The notes under the pieces: model-generated | The model's database searches: none | Told to the model about the DNA's origin: nothing | What the model saw: the letters and a program-made list of their open reading frames with translations, nothing else | Assembly (NCBI GenBank): GCA_913045395.1 | Contig: CAJWPV010000138.1 | Location: forward strand, 1 to 5,178 | DNA: 5,178 bases | Origin: an uncultured Verrucomicrobiota bacterium | GTDB lineage: Bacteria > Verrucomicrobiota > Verrucomicrobiia > Limisphaerales > UBA1096 | Direction: 5' to 3' | Part shown: in pieces, positions 1 to 5,178 of the stretch | Layout of the letters: the number at the start of each line of letters is the position of its first letter | Position numbering within the stretch: position 1 is the stretch's first letter | Made by a program: the position numbers and the translations under genes

Positions 1-1092
1 GCCGGGGAGGTTTGTTTCAACACTTCGATGACGGGGTATCAGGAAATCCTGACCGACCCGTCGTACAAGGGGCAGATCATCACCATGACCTATCCGCTCA
101 TTGGCAATTACGGCGTCAACGAGCAGGATGTGGAGTCGTACCAGACGCACGCCAGCGGGTTTGTCGTCCGTGAATTATCTCCGGTCGTGAGCAATTATCG
201 CGCGGACAGTTCGCTGGGCGAGTACATGCAGCGCAACGGCATCCCCGGCATCGAGGGCATCGACACTCGGGCGCTGACCAAAAAGCTCCGAGTCCGCGGC
301 GCGATGAACGGCTATCTTACGACCGAGAGCGACGCCACGGTCGAGAGCGCCTTGGCCAAGGCGAAGAAGTGGCCCGGGCTGGTCGGGGTGGATTATGTGA
401 AGGAGGTTACACACGAGTCGTCGTTTGGATGGGATGAAAATGATGAAATGAGTCCGGCGTTCCGGCTGCCCAAGGGACCGCTCGAGTCGGACGGCCGCAG
501 CCAGCGCGACGCCATGCCGGTGGCGGATATACCGATTGTCGCCTTTGATTTTGGGGTCAAATATAACATTCTGCGCAGGCTGCGGCAGACCGGCTTCGCG
601 GTGACTGTGGTACCGGCCAATACACCGGCGGAGGAAGTGCTCAAGCATGAACCTGCCGGTATTTTTCTCTCAAACGGCCCGGGTGATCCGGCGGCGGTGA
701 TGTATGCGGCAGAAGCGGTCGCGGCGTTACTGAAGAAAGGGCTGCCAATTTTTGGCATCTGCCTTGGTCACCAAATCCTCAGCCTGGCCATGGGCGGCAA
801 AACGAGCAAACTGAAGTTCGGCCATCGCGGCGCCAATCAGCCGGTGAAGGATTTCGAGAGTGGCCGAGTGGAGATCACCTCACAAAACCACGGATTCACG
901 GTGGACATCGACTCGTTGCCAAGCGAGGTGGCGGTGAACCGCATCAATCTAAACGACCAGACAGTCGAGGGCATGCGCCACAAAACCAAGCCGGTGTTCT
1001 GCGTGCAGTATCATCCGGAAGCCTCGCCGGGACCGCACGACTCGAGCGGCCTGTTTGGCGAATTCCGTCAGTTGATCGAGAAGCACGGCTGA
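1..1092 (+). CDS. carA: Carbamoyl-phosphate synthase small (glutaminase) subunit, 5'-truncated by window edge
   Basis: The product hydrolyses glutamine and passes ammonia to the large subunit CarB to make carbamoyl phosphate for pyrimidine and arginine synthesis. The reading frame is open from base 1, and its first residues ([14 protein letters not shown]) match the conserved CarA N-terminal domain, so the ATG at 28 is internal and about 25 residues lie outside the window. The N-terminal domain runs to about in-window residue 140. A linker of roughly 40 polar residues follows, then the class I glutamine amidotransferase domain from [14 protein letters not shown] onward. The nucleophile Cys is in GICLGHQ (codon 760-762), and the His and Glu of the triad are in [12 protein letters not shown] (codons 1012-1014 and 1018-1020). 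SNGPGDP and SQNHGF are also present. The gene ends at a TGA and converges on rplI. No carB follows it. Identification is very secure. Confidence 0.97.
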   Translation, partial: AGEVCFNTSMTGYQEILTDPSYKGQIITMTYPLIGNYGVNEQDVESYQTHASGFVVRELSPVVSNYRADSSLGEYMQRNGIPGIEGIDTRALTKKLRVRGAMNGYLTTESDATVESALAKAKKWPGLVGVDYVKEVTHESSFGWDENDEMSPAFRLPKGPLESDGRSQRDAMPVADIPIVAFDFGVKYNILRRLRQTGFAVTVVPANTPAEEVLKHEPAGIFLSNGPGDPAAVMYAAEAVAALLKKGLPIFGICLGHQILSLAMGGKTSKLKFGHRGANQPVKDFESGRVEITSQNHGFTVDIDSLPSEVAVNRINLNDQTVEGMRHKTKPVFCVQYHPEASPGPHDSSGLFGEFRQLIEKHG

Positions 1093-1103
1093 CTTGGCCA
1101 AGT
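1092..1103. repeat. TTGGCCAA palindrome abutting the carA stop
   Basis: A perfect 12-bp palindrome, ACTTGGCCAAGT, begins on the last base of the carA stop codon. Its core TTGGCCAA occurs six times in this window (starting at 352, 1094, 2860, 2947, 3001 and 5005). There is no T-run after it, so it does not look like a terminator; a true terminator lies about 30 bp further on. Its role is unknown. It may belong to a genome-wide iterated palindrome family or be a protein-binding site. Confidence 0.5.
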
Positions 1104-1130
1104 ACGTTCAAGTTTCATTTCGAGATACAG

Positions 1131-1162
1131 AAAAAGCAGGACGCTAGCGTCCTGCTTTTTTT
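1131..1162. terminator. Bidirectional intrinsic terminator between carA and rplI
   Basis: Bases 1131-1160 form a perfect 30-bp palindrome with GCTAGC at its centre. It gives a GC-containing stem (arms AGCAGGACGC and GCGTCCTGCT) flanked by an A-run on the left and a T-run reaching 1162 on the right. Read on the plus strand, the hairpin is followed by seven T; read on the minus strand it is followed by five. It sits 38 bp after the carA stop and 22 bp after the rplI stop, where a shared terminator for convergent genes is expected. Confidence 0.92.
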
Positions 1163-1182
1163 GAGAGTTGTTGAGGCTTGGC

Positions 1183-1695
1183 TTATGCCTTGGCTGGCGC
1201 TTCCTCTGTCGCGGGTTCGGCTTCCTCATCCGGAAGCGGGTTGGTGCTTTCCACACGAACTTTGAGGGTGGTTTTGACCTCGGCGTGCAGTCGCAACTCG
1301 ACGTCGTGATCGCCCACTGTGCGGATCGGTTCCTCTAGGTGAACCTTGCGACGATCAAGCTTGATTTCGAACTGCTCGTCGAGCTGCTCGATAATGTTCG
1401 ACGGTGTGACCGAGCCATACATTTTGCCAGTGTCGCCGGTCTTGACTTTCAACTGCAATATCAAGTGCTTGAAACTTGCGGCCAGTTCCTTGGCATCCTT
1501 TGCCTCGCGGATTTCCCGAGCCAGGCGAACCTTGCGTAGCGCCTCGAGGCGGCGCTCGTTGCCCTCGGTCAATGGGATGGCCAGCCCCTGGGGCAGGAGA
1601 TAATTGCGGGCGTAGCCAGTGGTTACATTGACCTGGTCGGATTCTCCGCCCAATCCATCCACATTCTTGATTAAAATAACATCAGTCTTAGACAT
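1183..1695 (-). CDS. rplI: 50S ribosomal protein L9 with acidic C-terminal tail
   Basis: L9 binds 23S rRNA through its N-terminal domain and reaches outward from the L1 side of the large subunit. The 170-residue product begins MSKTDVILIKNVDGLGG and carries the L9 signature at about residues 14-39 (GYARNYLLPQGLA). A charged connecting helix follows at about 45-75, then the C-terminal domain, including TGKMYGSVT, to about 150. E. coli L9 has 149 residues; the extra 20 here form a Glu/Ala/Pro-rich tail (PDEEAEPATEEAPAKA). The ATG at 1695 is the right start because an in-frame TAA lies two codons upstream and the family N-terminus follows directly. No Shine-Dalgarno sequence precedes it. It is the last gene of the minus-strand cluster, 29 bp after ssb, and runs into the shared terminator. 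No rpsR lies next to it. Confidence 0.97.
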   Translation of the reverse strand: MSKTDVILIKNVDGLGGESDQVNVTTGYARNYLLPQGLAIPLTEGNERRLEALRKVRLAREIREAKDAKELAASFKHLILQLKVKTGDTGKMYGSVTPSNIIEQLDEQFEIKLDRRKVHLEEPIRTVGDHDVELRLHAEVKTTLKVRVESTNPLPDEEAEPATEEAPAKA

Positions 1696-1724
1696 GATTT
1701 AATTGGTTTTGCGTAAGGTTATGT

Positions 1725-2171
1725 TCAGAACGGGACATCGTCGTCCCCGGGGCCGTCAGCGGGCGGGCCTTCCGTGGGTTGGGAAGGCGGGGGGGCGGAT
1801 TGCTGCTGAGCAGCGCCACCGCCATCGGTTTGGCCGGCACCACTGCCGATAAAGGTGAAACGCTCGAGCACCACGCCCAGTCGGCTGCGGTTTTGGCCGG
1901 TGTTTTTATCCTCCCATTGGTCGAGTTTGAGTCGGCCTTCGATGAGAATGGGGCGGCCTTTTTGCATGTATTGCCCGAGGGTCTCGGCTTGTTTGCCGAA
2001 TGCATCAACGTCCACGAAGGTGGTTTCTTCCTTTTGCTGCCCCTCGGTGTCACGCCAGACGCGGTTGACGGCGAGGCCCAGCTTGGCGATCGCGGTGCCA
2101 CTGGGTGTGTAACGCATCTCGGGGTCACGGGTCAGGTTGCCCATCAGGATGACTTTGTTGAAGCTTGCCAT
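1725..2171 (-). CDS. ssb: Single-stranded DNA-binding protein
   Basis: SSB coats single-stranded DNA during replication, repair and recombination, usually as a tetramer, and recruits partner proteins through its C-terminal tip. The 148-residue product has an OB-fold domain at about residues 1-108 (MASFNKVILMGNLTRDPEMRY, then FVDVDAFGKQAE, then KGRPILIEGRL). A Gly/Gln/Pro-rich flexible linker spans about 110-140, and the protein ends in the acidic tip DDDVPF, which corresponds to DDDIPF of the family. Length is normal. The ATG at 2171 is chosen because the conserved N-terminus starts there. I see no Shine-Dalgarno sequence in the 32-bp gap after rpsF. Its place between rpsF and rplI is the usual one for a ribosomal-protein operon, although rpsR is missing. 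Confidence 0.97.
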   Translation of the reverse strand: MASFNKVILMGNLTRDPEMRYTPSGTAIAKLGLAVNRVWRDTEGQQKEETTFVDVDAFGKQAETLGQYMQKGRPILIEGRLKLDQWEDKNTGQNRSRLGVVLERFTFIGSGAGQTDGGGAAQQQSAPPPSQPTEGPPADGPGDDDVPF

Positions 2172-2203
2172 GGCTACAGTCTAAGCAGTTTGCACTTTCA
2201 AAA

Positions 2204-2503
2204 TCAACCCGAGATTGACGCTGGCTTAGTGAAGAACACACGGAAGACGTCCTTTAGCTTGAGTAGGCGTTTTTTTAGGTCACCGGTCGCGGCAGGGTCG
2301 CCCTCGAAAGTGACCTCGAGGTAGTAGCCATCGGGGTTCTTGCGGTTGGCCACCCGGGCAAAGTCCTTCTGGCCCACGGCGTTGAACTCGCTGACCTTTC
2401 CGCCGGCCGTGTCGATCTCGGCCGAGATGAGGGTCTGCAGTTCCTCGACGGTGCTTTCACGTCCTGTTTCCTTCAGGATGATCGTCCCTTCGTATTTCGT
2501 CAT
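2204..2503 (-). CDS. rpsF: 30S ribosomal protein S6
   Basis: S6 is a small-subunit platform protein that pairs with S18 on 16S rRNA. The 99-residue product begins MTKYEGTIILKE, as S6 proteins do (K/R-x-YE-hydrophobic strand), and has the expected alternation: helix at about 18-32, strand GGKVSEFNAVGQKDFA, strand GYYLEVTFEG, helix DLKKRLLKLKD, final strand VFRVFFTK. Length is typical of short S6 proteins. The ATG at 2503 lies inside the 3' end of pth, giving a 47-nt overlap in a different frame; the family N-terminus starts exactly there, so the start is not in doubt. Only a weak AGGG lies 10 nt upstream. Translational coupling to pth is therefore likely (inference). The protein is more divergent from E. 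coli S6 than its neighbours are from their homologues. Confidence 0.93.
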   Translation of the reverse strand: MTKYEGTIILKETGRESTVEELQTLISAEIDTAGGKVSEFNAVGQKDFARVANRKNPDGYYLEVTFEGDPAATGDLKKRLLKLKDVFRVFFTKPASISG

Positions 2504-3101
2504 CTGTCTTTTTCCCTGTTGGGGAGTAGTCCCCGTTGTAATTGTTCATGGCTTGCTGAGTGCCTTGCAACATCCAGCAGGCGAGTTGGTCTGCTGCTGT
2601 TTCCAGCACCCGTTCCAGCAGTCCGGTCTCCGCTTCAGCAAATTTGCCAAGCACGAAGCCGGAAACATCACGGTCCGGCTCCGGCCGGCCGATCCCAAGC
2701 CGAAGCCGCGCAAAATCGTCTTTCCCAAGCAATCCTTGAATGGAATCCAAGCCTCGATGGCCCCCCGTGCCGCCGCCGGGGCGCATTCGTATGGCACCGA
2801 GCGGCAGGTCGAGGTCATCGACCACCACCATGATCTGCCCGAAGGGGATCTGGTAAAACTTGGCCAATGGCACCACGCTTTGGCCGCTCAAGTTCATGTA
2901 GCCCTGTGGCTTGCACAAGAATACAGTGTTGCTTTCCTGCCTGCCTTTGGCCAAGTGGGCTGCGAATTTTTTGTTCACTTCCCACCCGGCACCTTGGCGC
3001 TTGGCCAAGCGATCGAGCACCATGAACCCGACATTGTGCCGGGTGTCGGCGTAACCCTTCCCAGGATTGCCCAAGCCCACGATCAGGTACGTCTCTTCCA
3101 T
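2457..3101 (-). CDS. pth: Peptidyl-tRNA hydrolase, with C-terminal extension overlapping rpsF
   Basis: Pth cleaves the ester bond of peptidyl-tRNAs dropped by stalled ribosomes so that the tRNA can be reused. The 214-residue product starts MEETYLIVGLGNPGKGYADTRHNVG. Catalytic His is H22, with N12, N70 (GYMNLSG) and D95 (VDDLDLP) matching the known N10, N68 and D93 of E. coli. The loop usually written GGHNGL reads GGHRGL here, so the residue matching N114 is Arg. The normal family end is near NNYNG (about residue 190); 24 further polar residues follow and the last 47 nt overlap rpsF. The start ATG has a weak GAGAAGG seven bases upstream. Position after rplY is a common pairing. Function is secure; the C-terminus may be affected by a single-base error. 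Confidence 0.95.
   Translation of the reverse strand: MEETYLIVGLGNPGKGYADTRHNVGFMVLDRLAKRQGAGWEVNKKFAAHLAKGRQESNTVFLCKPQGYMNLSGQSVVPLAKFYQIPFGQIMVVVDDLDLPLGAIRMRPGGGTGGHRGLDSIQGLLGKDDFARLRLGIGRPEPDRDVSGFVLGKFAEAETGLLERVLETAADQLACWMLQGTQQAMNNYNGDYSPTGKKTDDEIRRDDHPEGNRT
2521..2534 (-). promoter_or_regulatory. Small hairpin just upstream of rpsF start
   Basis: On the minus strand GGGGA-CTAC-TCCCC can fold into a 5-bp stem with a 4-base loop, ending 17 nt before the rpsF ATG and lying inside the pth C-terminal extension. S6 leaders in several bacteria carry a structure bound by the S6:S18 complex, but I cannot show the diagnostic bulge here, so a regulatory role is only a possibility. Confidence 0.25.
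2998..3011. repeat. 14-bp palindrome inside pth, identical to the one after pheS
   Basis: CGCTTGGCCAAGCG is a perfect palindrome that encodes Arg-Leu-Ala-Lys-Arg (pth residues 31-35) in frame. The same 14 bases recur at 5002-5015 in non-coding DNA. Two more copies of the TTGGCCAA core lie in pth (2860-2867 and 2947-2954). A longer variant, CGCCTTGGCCAAGGCG, is in carA at 348-363. The coding copies all read Leu-Ala-Lys. Confidence 0.5.
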
Positions 3102-3162
3102 ACGCGGGCCTTCTCAAAGAACACGACGGTCCCGCCTACCCGGCGGCTCGCCGCTCAAATTA

Positions 3163-3882
3163 TCAATCTTCCTTCTTTTCCCCGCCTTCGGCGGCATCTG
3201 TGCTGCCTTCTTGCTTGGCACCTTCTTCTGCGGGGGCTTCGCCCTCGGCGGCTGCCTCTTCCGCTGCTGCTGCTTCTGCTGCCGCTGCCTCTTCCGCTGC
3301 TGCCGCATCTTCCGCCTCGGCCATCATCTGCATGCGTGAGGTCATAACTGCGATTACCAGAGCCCTTGGAGAACCGATCGCGGTGACCCCTTTTGGCAAA
3401 GCGAGTTCCTCCAGGTAAATGGATTGGCCCACCTCTAAATGGCTGACGTCAGGCTCAAGGGTTTCTGGGATATCTGCCGGCCGTCCTTTTAGCGTGATTG
3501 TGTGCATCGGCGTCAACATAACCCCGCCCAGCTTCGCGCCCTCGGCGGTACCGAGAGGTCGCAGCGGGACTTGGGCAGTGACCACGCTGTCCTTAGTCAG
3601 GCGCTTGAAATCGACATGGATGAACATGTTTGTCAGAGGGTTCCTCTGGATATCCTGCACCAGTGCGATGCTTTTTTTGCCTTCTATTTCCAGTTCCACT
3701 AGGAAGTTTTTCGCCTGGGTGGATTTTACTGCTTTGCCAAACTGCTTGGCTTCGAGCTCGACGGTCTGTGGTTCACCGTTGCCGTAAACAACGCCCGGCA
3801 GCCCTCCGCCTTGGCGAACTTTTTTGCTGCCTGTCGTTTTAATCAACGTCCGCGGACTTGCGGCCAACGAGATTGCTTTCAT
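3163..3882 (-). CDS. rplY: 50S ribosomal protein L25, long general-stress (CTC/TL5) type, with Ala/Glu-rich tail
   Basis: L25 binds 5S rRNA in the large subunit. The 239-residue product has the L25 domain at about residues 1-95 (LPGVVYGNGE, then VQDIQRNPLTNMFIHVDF), a TL5-type C-terminal beta domain at about 100-183 (PLRPLGTAEGAKLGG, HLEVGQSIYLEEL), and a tail from about 188 made almost wholly of Ala, Glu and Gly, ending EGGEKKED. The tail DNA contains a 33-bp-period repeat. The ATG at 3882 is fixed by an in-frame TAA three codons upstream. A GGGAGG lies 19 nt before the start, which is too far for a normal Shine-Dalgarno site. It follows prs by 35 bp and precedes pth by 61 bp, a common bacterial order. 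The gene symbol may also be given as ctc. Confidence 0.96.
   Translation of the reverse strand: MKAISLAASPRTLIKTTGSKKVRQGGGLPGVVYGNGEPQTVELEAKQFGKAVKSTQAKNFLVELEIEGKKSIALVQDIQRNPLTNMFIHVDFKRLTKDSVVTAQVPLRPLGTAEGAKLGGVMLTPMHTITLKGRPADIPETLEPDVSHLEVGQSIYLEELALPKGVTAIGSPRALVIAVMTSRMQMMAEAEDAAAAEEAAAAEAAAAEEAAAEGEAPAEEGAKQEGSTDAAEGGEKKED
3251..3303. repeat. Short direct repeat in the L25 tail (33-bp period)
   Basis: A 20-bp unit, GCTGCCTCTTCCGCTGCTGC on the plus strand, occurs at 3251-3270 and again exactly at 3284-3303. The offset of 33 bp is 11 codons, so it keeps frame and encodes a repeated Ala/Glu block. The surrounding DNA is GCN/GAR codon-rich and could change length by slippage in 3-bp steps or by recombination in 33-bp steps. 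Confidence 0.8.
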
Positions 3883-3917
3883 GTAATTTTACCAAAAACT
3901 GCCTCCCACGGCGGCCC

Positions 3918-4862
3918 TCAGGTGGTACGCGCTCCCTTGAACCGGAACAGGGAGTTCACCGAGGAATTGTTGTGTATTCGCTGGATGGCTTCCCCCAGCA
4001 ACCCCGCAACAGATAGGGTGTTTATGTTCAACCCCTCGATTTCAGGGCGGGGGACTGTATCAGTCGTTATCAGTTCGTCAATACAAGAGTTCTTCAGCCG
4101 ATCGATTCCCAAATCATTGAGAATTGTGTGCGAAACGCAGGCCCTGACGCTTATCGCCCCACGCTCCTTGAGAATGGCCGCGGCGTTAACAAGTGTGCCG
4201 GCCGTTTCGGTGAGGTCATCAACCAAAAGAGCGTTTTTGCCTTCAATATCGCCGATAATGCCCACCGATTCCGTATCAGTGGCGCTCGTGCGGCGTTTCG
4301 CAACGATCGCCAGGTCGGCCCCGAGCATTTCCGAGTAGGCGTGGGCCATTTTTAGCCCGCCCACATCCGGACTGACTACCACTTGGTTCTCCTTTTTGGT
4401 GTATTTAAGATAGGCGAAGATCACCGGCGAGGCGTACAGATGATCCACCGGGATGTCGAAAAAGCCCTGAATCTGCTGGGCGTGCAGATCCATCGTCAAA
4501 ATGCGGTTGGCCCCGGCAGCCACCAGCAGATTGGCCACGAGCTTGGCCGAGATCGGCACGCGCGGCTGATCCTTCCGATCCTGTCGGGCGTAGCCGTAAT
4601 ACGGCAGCACCGCTGTGATGCGGTCGGCGCTGGCCCGCTTGAGCGCGTCCATGATGATGAACAGCTCCATCAAGTGATGATTTGTCGGCGGGCAGGTCGA
4701 TTGAATCACATAGACATCCTCACCTCGGACGTTTTCCTCGATCTTGGCAAACGTCTCTCCGTCGGGGAAGGCGGTGATGGAGATTTTGCCCGGTTCGATA
4801 CCAATGTTACCGCAGATGGCATCGGAAAGCGGGAGGTTGGAACTACCGGCGAATATTTTCAC
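3918..4862 (-). CDS. prs: Ribose-phosphate pyrophosphokinase (PRPP synthetase, class I)
   Basis: Prs transfers pyrophosphate from ATP to ribose 5-phosphate, giving PRPP for nucleotide, histidine, tryptophan and NAD synthesis. The 314-residue product is of normal length. It shows FPDGET (32-37), PYYGYARQDRK (87-97), the signature DLHAQQIQGFFDIPVDHLYA (125-144), SPDVGG (164-169), the catalytic-loop KRR (189-191) and the PRPP-binding loop VDDLTETAGT (214-223). In that loop the third acidic residue, usually Asp (DTAGT), is Glu. The start is a GTG at 4862: an in-frame TGA lies about 14 codons upstream, no ATG lies between them, and the family N-terminus (MKIFAGSSN) begins there. No Shine-Dalgarno sequence is visible. 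It follows pheS by 153 bp, the largest gap in the cluster, and may head its own transcription unit. Confidence 0.97.
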   Translation of the reverse strand: MKIFAGSSNLPLSDAICGNIGIEPGKISITAFPDGETFAKIEENVRGEDVYVIQSTCPPTNHHLMELFIIMDALKRASADRITAVLPYYGYARQDRKDQPRVPISAKLVANLLVAAGANRILTMDLHAQQIQGFFDIPVDHLYASPVIFAYLKYTKKENQVVVSPDVGGLKMAHAYSEMLGADLAIVAKRRTSATDTESVGIIGDIEGKNALLVDDLTETAGTLVNAAAILKERGAISVRACVSHTILNDLGIDRLKNSCIDELITTDTVPRPEIEGLNINTLSVAGLLGEAIQRIHNNSSVNSLFRFKGARTT

Positions 4863-4926
4863 GTCAGGTTTAGAAGTGGTCGTGGTTTTGATTTGTGCTG
4901 CAGATCAACCCTGCTCGCAGCCGCGA

Positions 4927-4954
4927 AAAGTAACAATTGGCAAACACCAATCAA
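4927..4954 (-). promoter_or_regulatory. Weak candidate promoter for prs and the downstream cluster
   Basis: On the minus strand TTGATT (4949-4954) and TACTTT (4927-4932) are separated by 16 bp and stand about 65 bp before the prs GTG. Each matches the sigma-70 consensus only partly (TTGA of the -35; first, second and last base of the -10). The 153-bp pheS-prs gap is the most likely place for a promoter, but this assignment is a guess from weak matches. Confidence 0.2.
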
Positions 4955-5001
4955 GTGCATTCGTGCCCTTGGGAATAAATTTATCCAGACGGCATATACT
5001 C

Positions 5002-5015
5002 CGCTTGGCCAAGCG
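5002..5015. repeat. 14-bp palindrome directly after the pheS stop codon
   Basis: CGCTTGGCCAAGCG, a perfect palindrome, begins on the base right after the pheS TAG (minus strand). It could form a 5-bp stem with a GGCC loop, but no T-run follows, so it is a poor intrinsic terminator. It is identical to 2998-3011 in pth and shares its core with the palindrome abutting the carA stop. Its function is unknown. Confidence 0.55.

Positions 5016-5178
<163 letters not shown>

Noticed and set aside
28..30. ATG as the start of carA
   Set aside because: Conserved CarA residues (GEVCFNTS) are encoded in frame before it, so the real start lies before the window.
175..648. Minus-strand open frame inside carA
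   Set aside because: Antisense shadow of carA with no recognisable domain.
1779..2324. Plus-strand open frame of 181 codons across ssb and the end of rpsF
   Set aside because: Antisense shadow of a clearly conserved ssb gene in GC-rich DNA.
3132..3146. Small hairpin CCGCC-TACCC-GGCGG between rplY and pth as a terminator or riboswitch
   Set aside because: Only five base pairs and no T-run; such hairpins are common by chance in GC-rich DNA.
3067..3339. Cys-rich plus-strand frame that resembles a small metal-binding protein
   Set aside because: The cysteines come from reading the antisense of GCN/GAR codons in the L25 tail; no start signal or family motif supports it.
2340..3347. Long plus-strand open frame (335 codons) across rpsF, pth and rplY
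   Set aside because: It is antisense to three well-identified genes, has no recognisable domain, and its Leu/Pro/Arg-rich end mirrors the Ala/Glu codons of the L25 tail.
3902..3907. GGGAGG (minus strand) as the Shine-Dalgarno site of rplY
   Set aside because: It is 19 nt from the ATG, and an in-frame TAA just upstream rules out an earlier start that would fit it.
3811..4338. Plus-strand open frame across the start of rplY and the 3' part of prs
   Set aside because: Antisense to conserved coding sequence; no family resemblance.
5002..5015. Intrinsic terminator after pheS
   Set aside because: The palindrome has a short stem and no T-run on either side, unlike the strong terminator at 1131-1162.

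Overview
The window holds ordinary housekeeping genes of a bacterium, most likely a member of the PVC superphylum and probably Verrucomicrobiota (Pedosphaera-like). That placement is an inference from gene order (prs, rplY, pth, rpsF, ssb, rplI) and from the look of the SSB and PRPP synthetase proteins; I could not search a database. The DNA is moderately GC-rich and tightly packed, and most starts lack a Shine-Dalgarno sequence.

Layout. Bases 1-1092 (+) carry carA, the glutaminase subunit of carbamoyl-phosphate synthetase, cut at its 5' end by the window edge. Bases 1093-1182 are a convergent intergenic gap with a perfect 30-bp palindrome flanked by A and T runs, a good bidirectional terminator. 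Everything from 1183 to 5178 is on the minus strand. In transcription order it reads pheS (3' end only), a 153-bp gap, prs, rplY (long L25/CTC type), pth, rpsF, ssb and rplI. Gaps inside the prs-rplI run are 35, 61, -47 (overlap), 32 and 29 bp, so this looks like one operon ending at the terminator.

How the genes fit together. The minus-strand cluster serves translation and nucleotide supply. PheS charges tRNA-Phe, Prs makes PRPP, L25, S6 and L9 are ribosomal proteins, Pth recycles peptidyl-tRNA and SSB protects single-stranded DNA. CarA on the other strand feeds pyrimidine and arginine synthesis and is linked to the cluster only by the shared terminator.

I found no mobile element, CRISPR array, RNA gene, defence system or clearly novel system. 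The points worth a second look are: a strongly over-represented palindrome TTGGCCAA (six copies, two directly after stop codons); a 47-nt pth/rpsF overlap with a Pth C-terminal extension; broken classical pairings (no rpsR between ssb and rplI, no pheT after pheS, no carB after carA); substitutions in Pth and Prs active-site motifs; a 33-bp-period repeat in the L25 tail; and SD-poor starts.
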